Shown here piece after piece: positions 20,373 to 30,571 of a stretch of DNA of 64,000 nt. The stretch spans positions 4,837,001-4,901,000 of the forward strand of contig JAMJFZ010001258.1 of assembly GCA_026225945.1 (NCBI GenBank), in the 5' to 3' direction. Position 1 is the stretch's first letter; each line of letters begins with the position of its first letter. The notes beneath the pieces were generated by a model. The model saw only the letters and a program-made list of their open reading frames with translations, was not told the origin of the DNA and ran no database searches. This DNA comes from Cricetomys ansorgei (lineage: Eukaryota > Chordata > Mammalia > Rodentia > Nesomyidae). A program made the position numbers and the translations under genes.

Positions 20373-22051
20373 AGAACAAGAAAACACAGAGAACAAACCC
20401 AAAGCCACGGAGACAAGGGAAAAGAGGGGTGCTGTCTAGAGAGTGAAAATGTGAGGGGGCAGGAGATTCACCTGCTGCTGGCAGGCAAGGGGGCGGGGCC
20501 TGGCGGCTGGCGGCCATGTATACTGGGGCTCTGCAAGCCTTGGGACAGCCAGAGCCAGTCAGGAATGGGAGAGGCCTGCCTTTGGCACCCAACTCTTCTT
20601 CCTGTGTGGCCTCCTGCCTCAGAAGTCTGTGTCTTTCCTGGCAGAACGCGCTGGAGAGCGCTCACCCTCAGGGAAGTCGGTGTGAACCTCCTTGGGAGAC
20701 TCTGGTTCTCATTTCTATTGACACATTCCCAGTGGGTCACACAGGCAGGGGAGAAGCAAATCAACACAGAGCTGGTGTTCAGCGTCCCTTCTCATAGGTA
20801 AATCTATTTTGTCCCTGATGTGTTCTGCCTGGAGCACACTCTGTAGACCCATAGATGCTTTGTGGAGTGATGGGTTTAAGAAGTATGACTCGGTCTTGAG
20901 GATACAGAGCCCGGGTCAAATACTGGGCTCTCAGGCCTTGGGATCCTAGCTCTGGGCTGCTCAGAGTCCAGAAGACCAGACCTGGGGAGGAAGGCCCCGG
21001 CAGGATGAGGCGGCTTTGGGGCTCAGTAAGACTCTAATGAAGACCTAGGGTTGAGGAGAGGTCAGCAACTCAGTGCACTGCCGTGTCCCTGAATGCCCAA
21101 ATCTGTCCACACTGGCTTCAGGGCTGGTGTCAAAGGGAAGGAAAGCGCAGGGAAGGAGAAATCTTAACAAAGAATTTTCAAAAAATCTCCTGGTGGGAAA
21201 TAAATAGGCCAAACGCCAAAGGGCCCCTGGGACGCTTGCTGATGCCTGGTTACATATCCTGGCCCCGGAGAGAGCAGGGGCTGCGTCCATCCACAGCATG
21301 GATGGGGGTTCTGAGGCTGGAGGGCCCGCAGACGCCCCCAGAGCATGCTAAAGGCCCTAGATGCGTTCCATCCTTGGGAGACTAAGAGGGGGTGAGTGTT
21401 CAGGACCCTAATATGTCTCGGCCTACTCGCATCATGCGTGCCAAGTGGGCAGAGCCTGAGTTCTGTACCTTCCTCACGTCAACGGCGCACACTCCAGGAC
21501 CTGAGACCCGCAGGGCTCTCCTGAGGACCGCATCCCGGGAGCCCTTGGAAGTGACCTTGGAGGTTGTCACTCCAGCCCACTTCACGTGAAATGGCTGTTC
21601 TTTCTGATGGGCACAGCTCACTACCCAGAGGCTGCTGCACCAGGATGCCGCCAGGACTGCGCACAGTGCCGGGGCTGGCACAGCACGCCGCGCCACCTGC
21701 TCTTTCCTTTTCTACTTCCAATTTTAGCAGCCGGATCCCACTGCCATTTCGTTCGCATCTTTGAAGTCAGCAATGGCTTTCCGCATTTCCCACACACTCG
21801 TGACTCTTGGGGCTCCCCTCTGGGGATGTCCATCCTCCCCGCGGGATTTGTTGCTTTCGCCCCGTTGCTTTGCAGGGCCTTGTATTCCAGAACCCGTTTC
21901 TTTGCTGAGCAAGGCATTGCTTATTCTCTGCTCTGAATCAGCCACTCATTAACTATGTGTCTAGTGGCTGAGTTTAAACAGATATTTTTAATTTTACTTT
22001 AATAAAATTTACCATTTTTTAATCCTCTGGTTTATGTTTCAGCTGAGTCGT
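20373..22051. other. Unique non-coding stretch
   Basis: About 1.7 kb without a recognised transposon. It is fairly GC-rich, with overlapping open frames on both strands, none over 155 codons and none with a domain I can name. No splice or promoter structure is convincing. Confidence 0.45.
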
Positions 22052-22298
22052 TGGGGTGCCCGTGGGATTTCCGGATACATGTGTGGTGTCCATGTGCCTG
22101 CGTGATGCCCTGGTGCCTGCATGATATCCGGATGTCTGCGGATTAGCCCAGTGTCTGAATGATGCTCAGACATCTATGTGATGCCCTAGAGCCTGTAGGA
22201 TTCCCTGGTGCCTATGGGATGTCCAGGTGCCTGTGGGATGTCTGGGGGCCTGCAGGATGTCCTGGTGTTTGCAGGATATCAGGGTGCCCGGAGGCTTG
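22052..22298. repeat. Diverged 19-bp tandem array, 13 units
   Basis: Thirteen consecutive units of exactly 19 bp; the first starts TGGGGTGCCCGTGGGATTT and the eighth-to-ninth units are CCTGGTGCCTATGGGATGT and CCAGGTGCCTGTGGGATGT. Units differ at several bases yet none has gained or lost a base. Approximate consensus: CCTGGTGCCTGTGGGATGT. A frame through it (from 22159) reads Gly/Cys/Pro-rich text with a 19-residue period. Confidence 0.96.
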
Positions 22299-22484
22299 GG
22301 CAATGAGGCCCAGCTTTAGGTCAAACTTCATCATGCTTGGTCTTGGGACTAGTTTAGGTCAGGTGAATGTTCACCATCAGAGCAGCGTGCTGGCTCCAGG
22401 AACCATGGTGATGCCTGTGATTCATGCTCCTGCGGCACTAGTTGGACTTAATTTTCTTTTATTCCTTTTATTTATTTATTTTTT

Positions 22485-22625
22485 TAGGGCACAGGGGTGG
22501 ATGGTGGAATAAGGAAGAATGGGAAGAGGTGCATCGTATAAAATGTACAAAGAGGTACAATGTGTAAAATTGAGATACATTGTATAAAACTCAAATTATT
22601 AATAAAAGTATTATTAAAAAAAAGA
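22485..22625 (+). mobile_element. Possible L1 (Lx-type) 3' end
   Basis: GGACACAGGGG-like purine-rich text with GGAAGAATGGGAAGAGGTG, then repeated TGTATAAAATGTACAAAG and ATTGTATAAAACTC words and an AATAAAAGTATTATTAAAAA end, resembles the 3' untranslated end and tail of rodent L1 elements. Assignment rests on general resemblance only. Confidence 0.45.
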
Positions 22626-22929
22626 ATGCCTCACTATCAGGGAAAAGTTTTCTTTCTTTGCTCTTCCTTATTTGCAAAAATGTCTTTACCATTTGTATAG
22701 ATTTATTTTACCAAGATCCATTTAAATAAAATTTTATTGGCCTTGGATATAATTTTAAATTTTAATATTGAGGTATTTTATGTTAATATGTTCCTGAAGT
22801 TGTTCTATATTTATTTGAGTCTTATTTCACTTATATTTTTCTCTGTATGAATCCTGTACATTTTTCAGTTACTTCTTAGATATTTGCCGTGGTGGAGGGA
22901 AGGCAGGGTATTCACAGCTGGGACTGAGT
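22626..22929. other. AT-rich DNA of unclear origin
   Basis: Very AT-rich sequence between two L1-derived segments. It may be further decayed L1, but I cannot align it to a specific part. Confidence 0.4.
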
Positions 22930-24290
22930 TCTTTGTATTTTTTAGTTAATTGTTGCTGTTCTAATTTTTGAGAGATCAACTTTATTGAGACAAAACATCA
23001 TAAACAATAAGATAAAACTAATTTTAATTGTATGTTTTGTGTGTGTGTGTGTTGTTGTTTAACCCCTGCCACAATCAAAATAACCTATTTCATCTATCCC
23101 CAAGTTTCCTTCTCACCCCTTTGTAACCAATTCCTAATCTCCCACCCACCCAAGTCTCTTCTTTAATTTTTTCTGCTCTTATCGCATGTCCTAGGACCTC
23201 CATTATAATACTGAACAGACATGTTGAGGGTAAGTATCTTAACTTGTTTCCTATCATTAAGAATTTTTGATTTTTTTGCTATTAAATATGATATCAACCA
23301 CAGAGTGTTTTGTAGAAGACTATTATTACTTTGAGGGAGGTTCCTGTGTGGAAATAATCATAGAAATTTCTGTTTTAGTCTGTTAATAGGCTGAATTATG
23401 GTAATTGATTTTGAGTACTAAGCCATTCTTGCATTCCTGAAACAAGCTAACCTGGTCACATGTCCTGTGTGCATTACCCGTGGATTAGATGTGTTGGTAT
23501 TTTGGTAAGGACTGAGCATGTATAAATGTGGAAGATTTTACCCACAGACTTATTTTTGCAATGTCTTTGCTTCACTTTGATAATCCAGTAGTCTCCTTTC
23601 ACCACGTGAGTTGGGAGTCTTTTCCCCTTATTCTGTTTGCTGGGAGAATTTGAGACTAACACTGTTTCTTCCCTAAATGTTTGCCAGTGATTGCCGGCAG
23701 AGCCTTTGGAACTGGTACTCTGTAGGAGACTTTCCTCTTCTTAAGATCAAACAAAGGTTAAGTCACGCTTGGTATCTCCTTCCAAGTCTACTTTTTTGAT
23801 GAGTTGGTAGTTTAGATATTTCAAAACTTTATATTGGTTGTTAGATTAATTGGCATAGTGTTTTTCATAATATAGTCCCTTATTTATGCTTTAACAACAG
23901 TAGGGGCAACAATATGTCCTATTGTTATATTACTAATTATTCTGTGTTAACTCTTTCTTCTTGACCAAATTGTTTTAAAGTGTATTAGTTTTATTTATAT
24001 TTTAAAGAATTTATATTTTTATTTTTATTTTTTATTTTTATTTTTAAGAATTTATATTTTTAAGAATCTAAGAATATTTTAAGAATTTTTAAGCTTTTGT
24101 TATATCTTTATTTTTCCCCTCTATTTCATAGCCTCCTATTTTTATCTCGAGTTAGTTCATCCTACTAAATTTTGTTTTATTTTTCTAGTTTCTTGTAATG
24201 TGATGTTCTCAAAGGGAGCCCTGATGTTGATAAATCTTTCTAAAAACACTGTTTTTCCTGTATTCTACAGAATTTAGCTTGTCATGTTTA
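22930..24290 (-). mobile_element. Old L1 fragment, antisense, covering reverse-transcriptase part of ORF2
   Basis: The + strand carries the complement of L1 ORF2. AAGCCATTCTTGCATTCCTG corresponds to the well-known antisense text over the reverse-transcriptase domain. It is followed in the expected order by TTGGTATTTTGGTAAGGA, TTTGCCAGTGATTGCC, and farther on CTTCTTGACCAAATTGTTTT. The preceding part (CACAATCAAAATAACC, CCCCTTTGTAACC) matches an L1M-type non-coding segment. Many stops and frameshifts; a pseudogenised copy with a (GT)n at 23038-23056 and T/A-rich expansions near 24000-24060. Confidence 0.82.
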
Positions 24291-24309
24291 TATATTTTAA
24301 TATTTTATT

Positions 24310-24452
24310 TTGTTGAGATAAGGCCCTACTACATAACCCTTGACTACCCTGAACTCACGCTGTAGACCAGGCTGGCCTTGAACCCACAGAGACCTGCCTG
24401 CCTCTGCCTCCCGAGTGATGGGATTGAAGGCATGTGCTACCACTGCCTGACT
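24310..24452 (-). mobile_element. B1 SINE, close to consensus
   Basis: The + strand reads GTAGACCAGGCTGGCCTTGA, then ACCTGCCTGCCTCTGCCTCC, then GAGTGATGGGATTGAAGGCA and TGCTACCACTGCCTGACTA. This is the least diverged B1 of the window. TATTTTATT occurs at both edges (24301-24309 and 24452-24460), a possible target-site duplication. It is inserted into the antisense L1 and lies just left of the TG-rich array. Confidence 0.92.
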
Positions 24453-24469
24453 ATTTTATTATTCATATT

Positions 24470-25176
24470 GTGGGGGGGAAGTACATGTGTCTGTGTGGGG
24501 GTGTGTGCATGTGTGTGGAGTACACGTGTCTGTGTGGGGTGTGTGCATGTGTGTGTGTGGAGTACATGTGTCTGTCTGTGTGGGGTGTATGCATGTGTGT
24601 GGAGTACACATGGCTGTGTGGGTGTGTGCATGTGTGGGGTGTGTGCATGTGTGTGTGTGGAGTACATGTGTCTGTCTGTGTGGGGTGTGTGCATGTGTGT
24701 GTGTGGAGTACATGTGTCTGTGTGGGTGTGTGTGTGTATGTGTGGAGTACACGTGTCTGTGTGTGTGGAGGGTGTGTGCATGTGTGTGTGTGGAGTACAC
24801 GTGTCTGTGTGGGGTGTGTGCATGTGTGTGTGTGAGTACACGTGTCTGTGTGGGTGTGTGCATGTGTGGGGTGTGTGCATGTGTGTGTGTGGAGTACATG
24901 TGTGTCTGTGTGGGGTGTGTGCATGTGTGTGTGTGTACATGTGTCTGTGTGGGTGTGTGCATGTGTATGTGTGGAGTACACGTGTCTGTGTGGGGTGTGT
25001 CTGTGTGGGTGTGTGCATGTGTGTGTGTGGAGTACACGTGTCTGTGTGGGGTGTGTGCATGTGTGTATGTGGAGTACACGTGTCTGTGTGGGTGTGTGCA
25101 TGTGTGGGGTGTGTGCATGTGTGTGTGTGGAGTACATGTGTCTGTGTGGGGTGTGTGCGTGTGTGTGGAGTACATG
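24470..25176. repeat. TG-rich minisatellite with about 15 units carrying CACGTG or CATGTG
   Basis: About 0.7 kb of (TG)n interrupted at regular points by GGAGTACACGTGTCTG or GGAGTACATGTGTCTG. Spacing is mostly 40-46 bp, with longer 55-58 bp units that add a second GTGTGCATGTGTGGGG segment. Seven units contain the palindromic E-box core CACGTG; most others have CATGTG. No stops occur in any frame, which explains the long Cys/Val/Gly-rich and His/Thr-rich open frames. Confidence 0.95.
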
Positions 25177-27084
25177 TGTTTTCTCTCCTTCCCCCATCCC
25201 TCGGCCACGTGTAATATTTTCTTGCCTCTGGGTATTTATCAAAGTTTTTACTGAATTCCATGCACTGAGAATTTTATGCTGAGTACTGGTTTTTGCTGTT
25301 CTTTGTGGCTGTGAGGCTTGTCCTGGAAAGGAGTTTAGTTACTTGCATGTTGGTTGATTCTTGTAAGCCTTGTCTTTTAAATATTTTATTAGGACTGGCT
25401 TAGAGTCAACTTCACTCTGGGCTAGTTTAGCAGATTAAGCTCCACCCGGTCTACCTGATGGTCAGAACTCAGTGCGTCCTGAGACACCTGGCAGGCGTTG
25501 GCTTCACAGGTCTCCAGTGCTGTCTGCGTGGCTTCATGGGCTTTTGGGCTTTTGGAGTATACATGCACAGTTCAGTAGTCACCAAAAGTTCACACGAGCC
25601 CTCTGTGCGTGTCTCCTCACCCCTGCTGCATAGCCATGTGCTGACATCTCCTCTTTACGGTGTATTTCAGAACGTTCCTTGAGGCGGGGACCGGGGCTTG
25701 CTTTGGTTGTCGTCACCCTTACAGGTGACTGCTGTCCACTACCGAAAGTCCCACTTCGTGTGTTGTAACCTGTTTTATTTTTCTTTGCCTTAAGGCATTA
25801 AGTCTAGTCAAAATGACAGCAATGTGGCCACTATAGGAGGCAGAGATGACTTTTGTCTGAGGCACGTAAGTTGCTATCGGATATGGCAACACTGCTGACC
25901 TCTTAGTGTGCTTAAGAGCTTTCCCGTGGCTTCCTTGGGGTCACTGTGGGAATGATCATGACCCTTTCTACGTAAGGACACATTTTATTCTTATTCTTTG
26001 AGTACCTGCATGTCGCTATTTTTTCTCACAAGGTGGTTGGGAGAGGCTACCCATCGTCTCAAAAAGGATAGTGTGGATCCTAGTCGCATTGGCAATGTCC
26101 GTGGAATCATCTGACAATTTGGGGTTTTCCAGTTTAATTTTTTGCATGAGTGTTTGCTATTTAGCATTTATCAAGCTAAAGGAACTTTTTAAAAGATTAC
26201 AAGATTTTTTTCTGACTTAAAAACAATAGGCACTGGATTTTATCTAAAGTCTCCCAAATCCATCGGCCAGTGCCGAGCTTTTCTCCCGGTCCGTCGGTGC
26301 GCTCACCCGTGTGGTATAGGCTCTCTGCGGCTAAACCGCGTCTGTTCGTGAAGCGTGCCCGGTCTTGCCATTCTGAGTTTCTGCATGTTAGGCTCAGTTG
26401 GCTGAAGCTTTTCTAGGACGCTTTATTTTTCTGTTCTCTTACAGTTTTGAAGTGTATTCTGGCAGGAAAATATGTTCGACTGCCTTTCCTCTTTCCGGTT
26501 TCCAAAACAACCACTAGGTCGTCCCTTGACCACTTCACAGGACAGGTTTTTAAGCTTTCAACAGTAGCGCTAGCGTGAAGAGCTGCTCAGTAGCCGTATC
26601 TATTACTCTGCCCAGGCTGTGTTCATAGCTGCTGAACTTAGCTGATACCTCGGCTGTCAGACCAGCTGTTGCCTTACGGCAGCGCTGTGTTCAAGTTGCC
26701 CTCGCTCTACGTAATCACAGCCCCAAGTGTAAGCCCTGTGCTGGCTGTGCTTCACCAGGAGAAAAGTGAGAATTCCTGATTCAATAAGGAGAAAGAAAAG
26801 GTGTGTCGGTAAACAGGTTAAAGATAACCACAGAGGGAACCAAAATGTGTCCACGTTAAGGAATGAAACAAAGCAACTCCCTCTTGCATTCATTCGACCA
26901 AGGATGAGCCTGAATTAAAATTCTCTACCTCTCCCCCTGTGCCTTCTGCCTGCCTGTATCTGTGACTAATGGCCTGTGATCTGTTTGCTGTGGGTTGTGC
27001 CTGTTGCCTCTTAGTGGTGGCTGTGTCTAGTGTTTGAATCTATGCCTCTGTTTGTTGTGTGCCTGAATATGTGCTCCCTCCCGC

Positions 27085-27087
<3 letters not shown>
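25177..27087. other. Non-coding stretch, partly old L1-like, with a CpG pocket
   Basis: 25200-25680 reads like further antisense sequence of an ancient L1-type element (TTACTGAATTCCATGCACTG, GGCTGTGAGGCTTGTCCTGG), but the match is from general resemblance. 26262-26368 is a dense CpG pocket, about 13 CpGs in 105 bp by hand count, inside AT-rich surroundings. 25680-26900 otherwise shows nothing I can name. No coding frame over 80 codons. Confidence 0.4.

Positions 27088-27123
<36 letters not shown>
27088..27123. repeat. (TG)18 microsatellite
   Basis: Uninterrupted TG run preceded by CCACG and followed by TCTGACCC. The complementary (CA) run lies 0.2 kb downstream. Confidence 0.98.
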
Positions 27124-27124
<1 letters not shown>

Positions 27125-27327
27125 TGACCCTAACAAGGAGCTTTGCTCTTTATCTATTGATCCACACAGAAGATATGACACACGATATTTTACAGGAATC
27201 TTTAACAGTTTTACAAGGAGAGAAAGAAGTCATTTTACTGATCCCAGCTGACCCAGAACACACAGTACTGTAAACAGCTGTTACTAAGCAGGTTTATGCC
27301 AACCTGTTGGCTGCTTTCAGCAAATGA

Positions 27328-27328
<1 letters not shown>

Positions 27329-27375
<47 letters not shown>
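27329..27375. repeat. (CA)23 microsatellite
   Basis: Uninterrupted CA run, inverted relative to the TG run at 27088-27123. Confidence 0.98.
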
Positions 27376-27378
<3 letters not shown>

Positions 27379-29354
27379 CAGAGGCATGGAAACAGGTGTA
27401 ACTTAAGGTTAAAGCTACGCATTAGCTTAGGTTGTAAAGAAATCCAAGACAAGTAAGTTTTGTTACACTGTTCTCTTAAAGGCAGGTTAAACTGGCTGAG
27501 TACACCGTAGGACAGCAGGCTAAGTGCTAATATGATATCAACCATTAACTTTGTTGCGAGGTCTGCCGTAAGTTCAATCTTTTGGAGGTCAAGAGATATT
27601 TTCATAAACGTGTATCACTACAGAAGTATCCTATGCTGAGGTTGCTCAGAAGGGATCTTCCATCTACCAAGGAATTCATATTGCAATTTTGTTGTCACGC
27701 CTCAGACTGCAAGAAAGTAGAGCAGGCATTGCATCTGTGAGTGGGAGGCATAGACAGGCTACATGTTCCCATCGCTGTCAGAGTGATCCACAGAAATCAC
27801 TGAGGAAGGGATCCCCACAACCAATGACAGCAAGCCATTTACTGCGCCAAGATGGATGCACAGAATCAGGGGTCCTTACGCACAGGACTTGGTGCGGACT
27901 GTCATTGTAAGTGTCCACTGCCTTGTGGGTAAGGAGGACTGCTGCATTCTCAAGTCTCTTCTGAAGCGATAGACATTCATCTGTTTTCATTATGTAAGGT
28001 ATTATTTATATCTCTTCCTTCTTTAAAAACCAAGTTTTCATGAAAGAACCTTATGGTTAAAGAATTGGTCAGTCTCTAGAGTAGAACAGTAAATATCTGA
28101 ACCTAAACACGAGATAAAATTGCATTTATCCTACACACACACACACAGAGGAATACACATAACAAGTAAAACCAAACAATTATGAATAAAATCAAGGTAT
28201 TATATCAATGTTGATACTCTAGTTAAGAAGCTGCATTACAAGTTTTAAAAATATTACCTCTGGGGAATCTGGGTAAGAGAGCACCAGGTGTCTGTGTGCT
28301 TTCTTATCTCCTCTTGGAGCAGTTCGGTTCCTACCTTGAAGTCATGTGCTAGGCTTCTGTGTTGTACATGATCCCCGTTTCACAAGTAGCCTCAAGCAAC
28401 AATTAGTCCTGCATGTAATTTCTGACTCAAATGGTGGCTTTGGGTGAGAGGAACTGTGGGAGCAGTTTGGAAGCAGATGTAGCCTGGGGTGAAGTCACTG
28501 CCTGCGTTGGAGGGAAGTTGGGGAGGAGAAGGTGGATCCACACTGCAGCCTGCTGTACAGAGCTCTAAACTAGCAGCCCCCAAGATGTCAGTGATTAACC
28601 AACAGAACCTGCAAGCATGTCACCTCCTGTGACAAAGGGAACTCGGGATTAGGGACCCAGAGATGGGGAGATGGTCTGGGATCACCTGGTAAGTTTGCTT
28701 TGATCACACAAAAATGAGGCTCCTTTCTTAGATGTGGCTCAGAAAGATTGTCACAAGCATACTATGACCTGGCTCTGAATGTGGGCTTAGGAGCCATGGA
28801 ACACAGGTGACCCCCAAAGATGGCAAAGGCCAGGGGATGTATTCTTCCCTCCACAAGGCCCAGACCTGCTGGTCTTAACTAGGGAGATTCATTTCTGACT
28901 CCTGAGAGACACTAAATTTCTGCTTAAGTCTCTACCTTAGCCATCTTTGGTACCACGGCATGGACTACAGCCTGACTCTGCCCTGCCGTCTACTAAGCTA
29001 GGTAGACACTTTGCCACTGAACTTGCATTAGCCCCTTCTGAATGCTTCAGTCTGTAAGTGGGTCTGGATTCAGCTTTGACCATTCAAACCGCCAGTTCAC
29101 ACAGATCGATAAGATCTGTTTAATTAATTATACGGCATGACTACGTGCCCTGGCCTGCACATGCTGTGGCAGTGGCCCTGGGCAGTCTCCCTGACACTCC
29201 AGAGAACAATCACCCTGACCCCATGCCCTCCTGTGAAGCAGCCTGCAGCTTTCTGCAAACTCAGCACCTCCCAACCTAAGCCTCGCAGCTAAAGAGCCGC
29301 CCTTACATGCTCTAAAGGAAGGCTCGTTCAACACAAGGCTCTCTGCTTTAGGGA
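27376..29354. other. Unique non-coding stretch
   Basis: About 2 kb without a recognised gene or transposon, apart from a short (CA)8 at 28132-28147. AT-rich on its left half. Confidence 0.5.
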
Positions 29355-29355
29355 A

Positions 29356-29398
<43 letters not shown>

Positions 29399-29399
29399 T
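29355..29399. repeat. (ATTG)11 microsatellite
   Basis: Eleven near-perfect copies of the tetranucleotide ATTG, placed at the tail side of the antisense B1-like element that follows. Confidence 0.97.
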
Positions 29400-29500
29400 G
29401 GGACAAGGACTCACCGTGTAGTCCAAGCTAGCTTGCAATTCTTTATTCAGACCAGATTGGCCTCAAATTCATGATCCTCCTGCCTCAGTTTCCCAGTGCA
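29400..29500 (-). mobile_element. Diverged B1-like SINE
   Basis: The + strand reads GGGACAAGGACTCACCGTGT, then AGTCCAAGCTAGCTTGCAAT and CAGACCAGATTGGCCTCAAA, then TTCATGATCCTCCTGCCTCA. B1 blocks in antisense order, well diverged. The ATTG microsatellite occupies its former tail. Confidence 0.6.
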
Positions 29501-29629
29501 GGTGGGAATTTCCAAGCCAGGCTTCCTGGAAATCTTTAAACTTAACAGACTTCCACCCCTCAGCCCAGATGTGCTGACTCTGTCATCCCAAGACCCTGCA
29601 AGCTATCATTCATCCGAAGAACATCAGGA

Positions 29630-29860
29630 GGGGCTGGACTATAGCTCAGTTGGTAGAGGGCTCCTAGGATGCACGAAGCTCTCGGTTCGATTCCCAGCAC
29701 CGCATAAACCGAACACGGTGGACAAGCCTGTGATCCTAGTTCTTGGAAGGTAGAGGCAGGAGGATTGGGAAGTTCAAGGTTGTCCTTGGCTTAACGGCAA
29801 GTTGGAGGCCAGCCTGGGCTGTGTAAGCCCTTGTCTCAAAAACAACAAAAACGAAAACAA
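29630..29860 (+). mobile_element. B4 (ID-B1 composite) SINE with target-site duplication
   Basis: An ID head (GGGCTGGACTATAGCTCAGT, GGTTCGATTCCCAGCACCGC) is followed by a B1-like body (ACACGGTGGACAAGCCTGTG, AGGCAGGAGGATTGGGAAG, TTGGAGGCCAGCCTGGGCTG, CTTGTCTCAAAAACAAC). It is flanked by the 13-bp direct repeat AAGAACATCAGGA at 29617-29629 and 29861-29873. Head, body, tail and duplication are all present, making it the most complete SINE here. Confidence 0.94.
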
Positions 29861-29873
29861 AAGAACATCAGGA

Positions 29874-30237
29874 AATTGGGGGTGGGGTGGGGGTTTGTCT
29901 CGAGTCCTCCCCTGACTCTCCTGTGTTGTTGGCTTGAGTCAGTGAATCTTCCTGAGTCTGTTTTTTCCTCATTTAAAAACTTGAAATTGATGACCTGGGT
30001 GACGTGGTCTGTGACTACTGGACATTCATGTGCAACAGTTTTCTTTCCTTCTCTCTTTTCCTATTATGCAGGCAATATTTTGCTAGTTTCTTTAACTTAT
30101 AGAGATGAGACCTTTCATACAGTTTCTTCTGTACAGACGGAAAAATAAGCCTAAGGTTTCTAGACTAGTGTGGCTTAACAGTATAAATTGGGATCATTTC
30201 CAGTGTTGACAAATTCAAATTCTGAGTGCAGAGATGT
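29874..30237. other. Unique non-coding stretch
   Basis: No gene or repeat recognised beyond a short GGGGTGGGGTGGGGG run near 29880. Confidence 0.5.
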
Positions 30238-30571
30238 ATCTGTGTGTGTGTATGTGTGTGTTTTTTTTTGTGCGTATGAGTGTATGTATATGTGTGTGTG
30301 AGTGAGTGTGTATATGTGTGTGTTTGTGTGTGTATGTGTGTGTATATGTATGTGTTTGTATGTATGTGTATACATGTGTGAGTGAGTGCATATGTGTGTG
30401 TTTGCACGAGAATGTGAGTGCATGTGTGTGTCTATGTGTGTATGTGTATGTGAGTATGTGTGTATGTGTGTGTGTGTGCATGTGTGTGTATGAGTAAGTG
30501 TGTGCATGTGTGTGTGTCTATGTGTATGCCTGTGTGTTTGTGTGTATGCATATGTGTATATGTGTGTGTGT
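30238..30571. repeat. Imperfect (TG)n tract, 0.33 kb
   Basis: TG dinucleotides broken by TA, CA and AG steps throughout (GTGTGTATGTGTGTG-type text), with one T8 run at 30262-30269. Open frames across it are low complexity. Confidence 0.95.

Noticed and set aside
24378..25282. Frames of 130-280 codons rich in Cys/Val/Gly or His/Thr
   Set aside because: They translate the TG-rich minisatellite and the neighbouring B1; no unique coding sequence.
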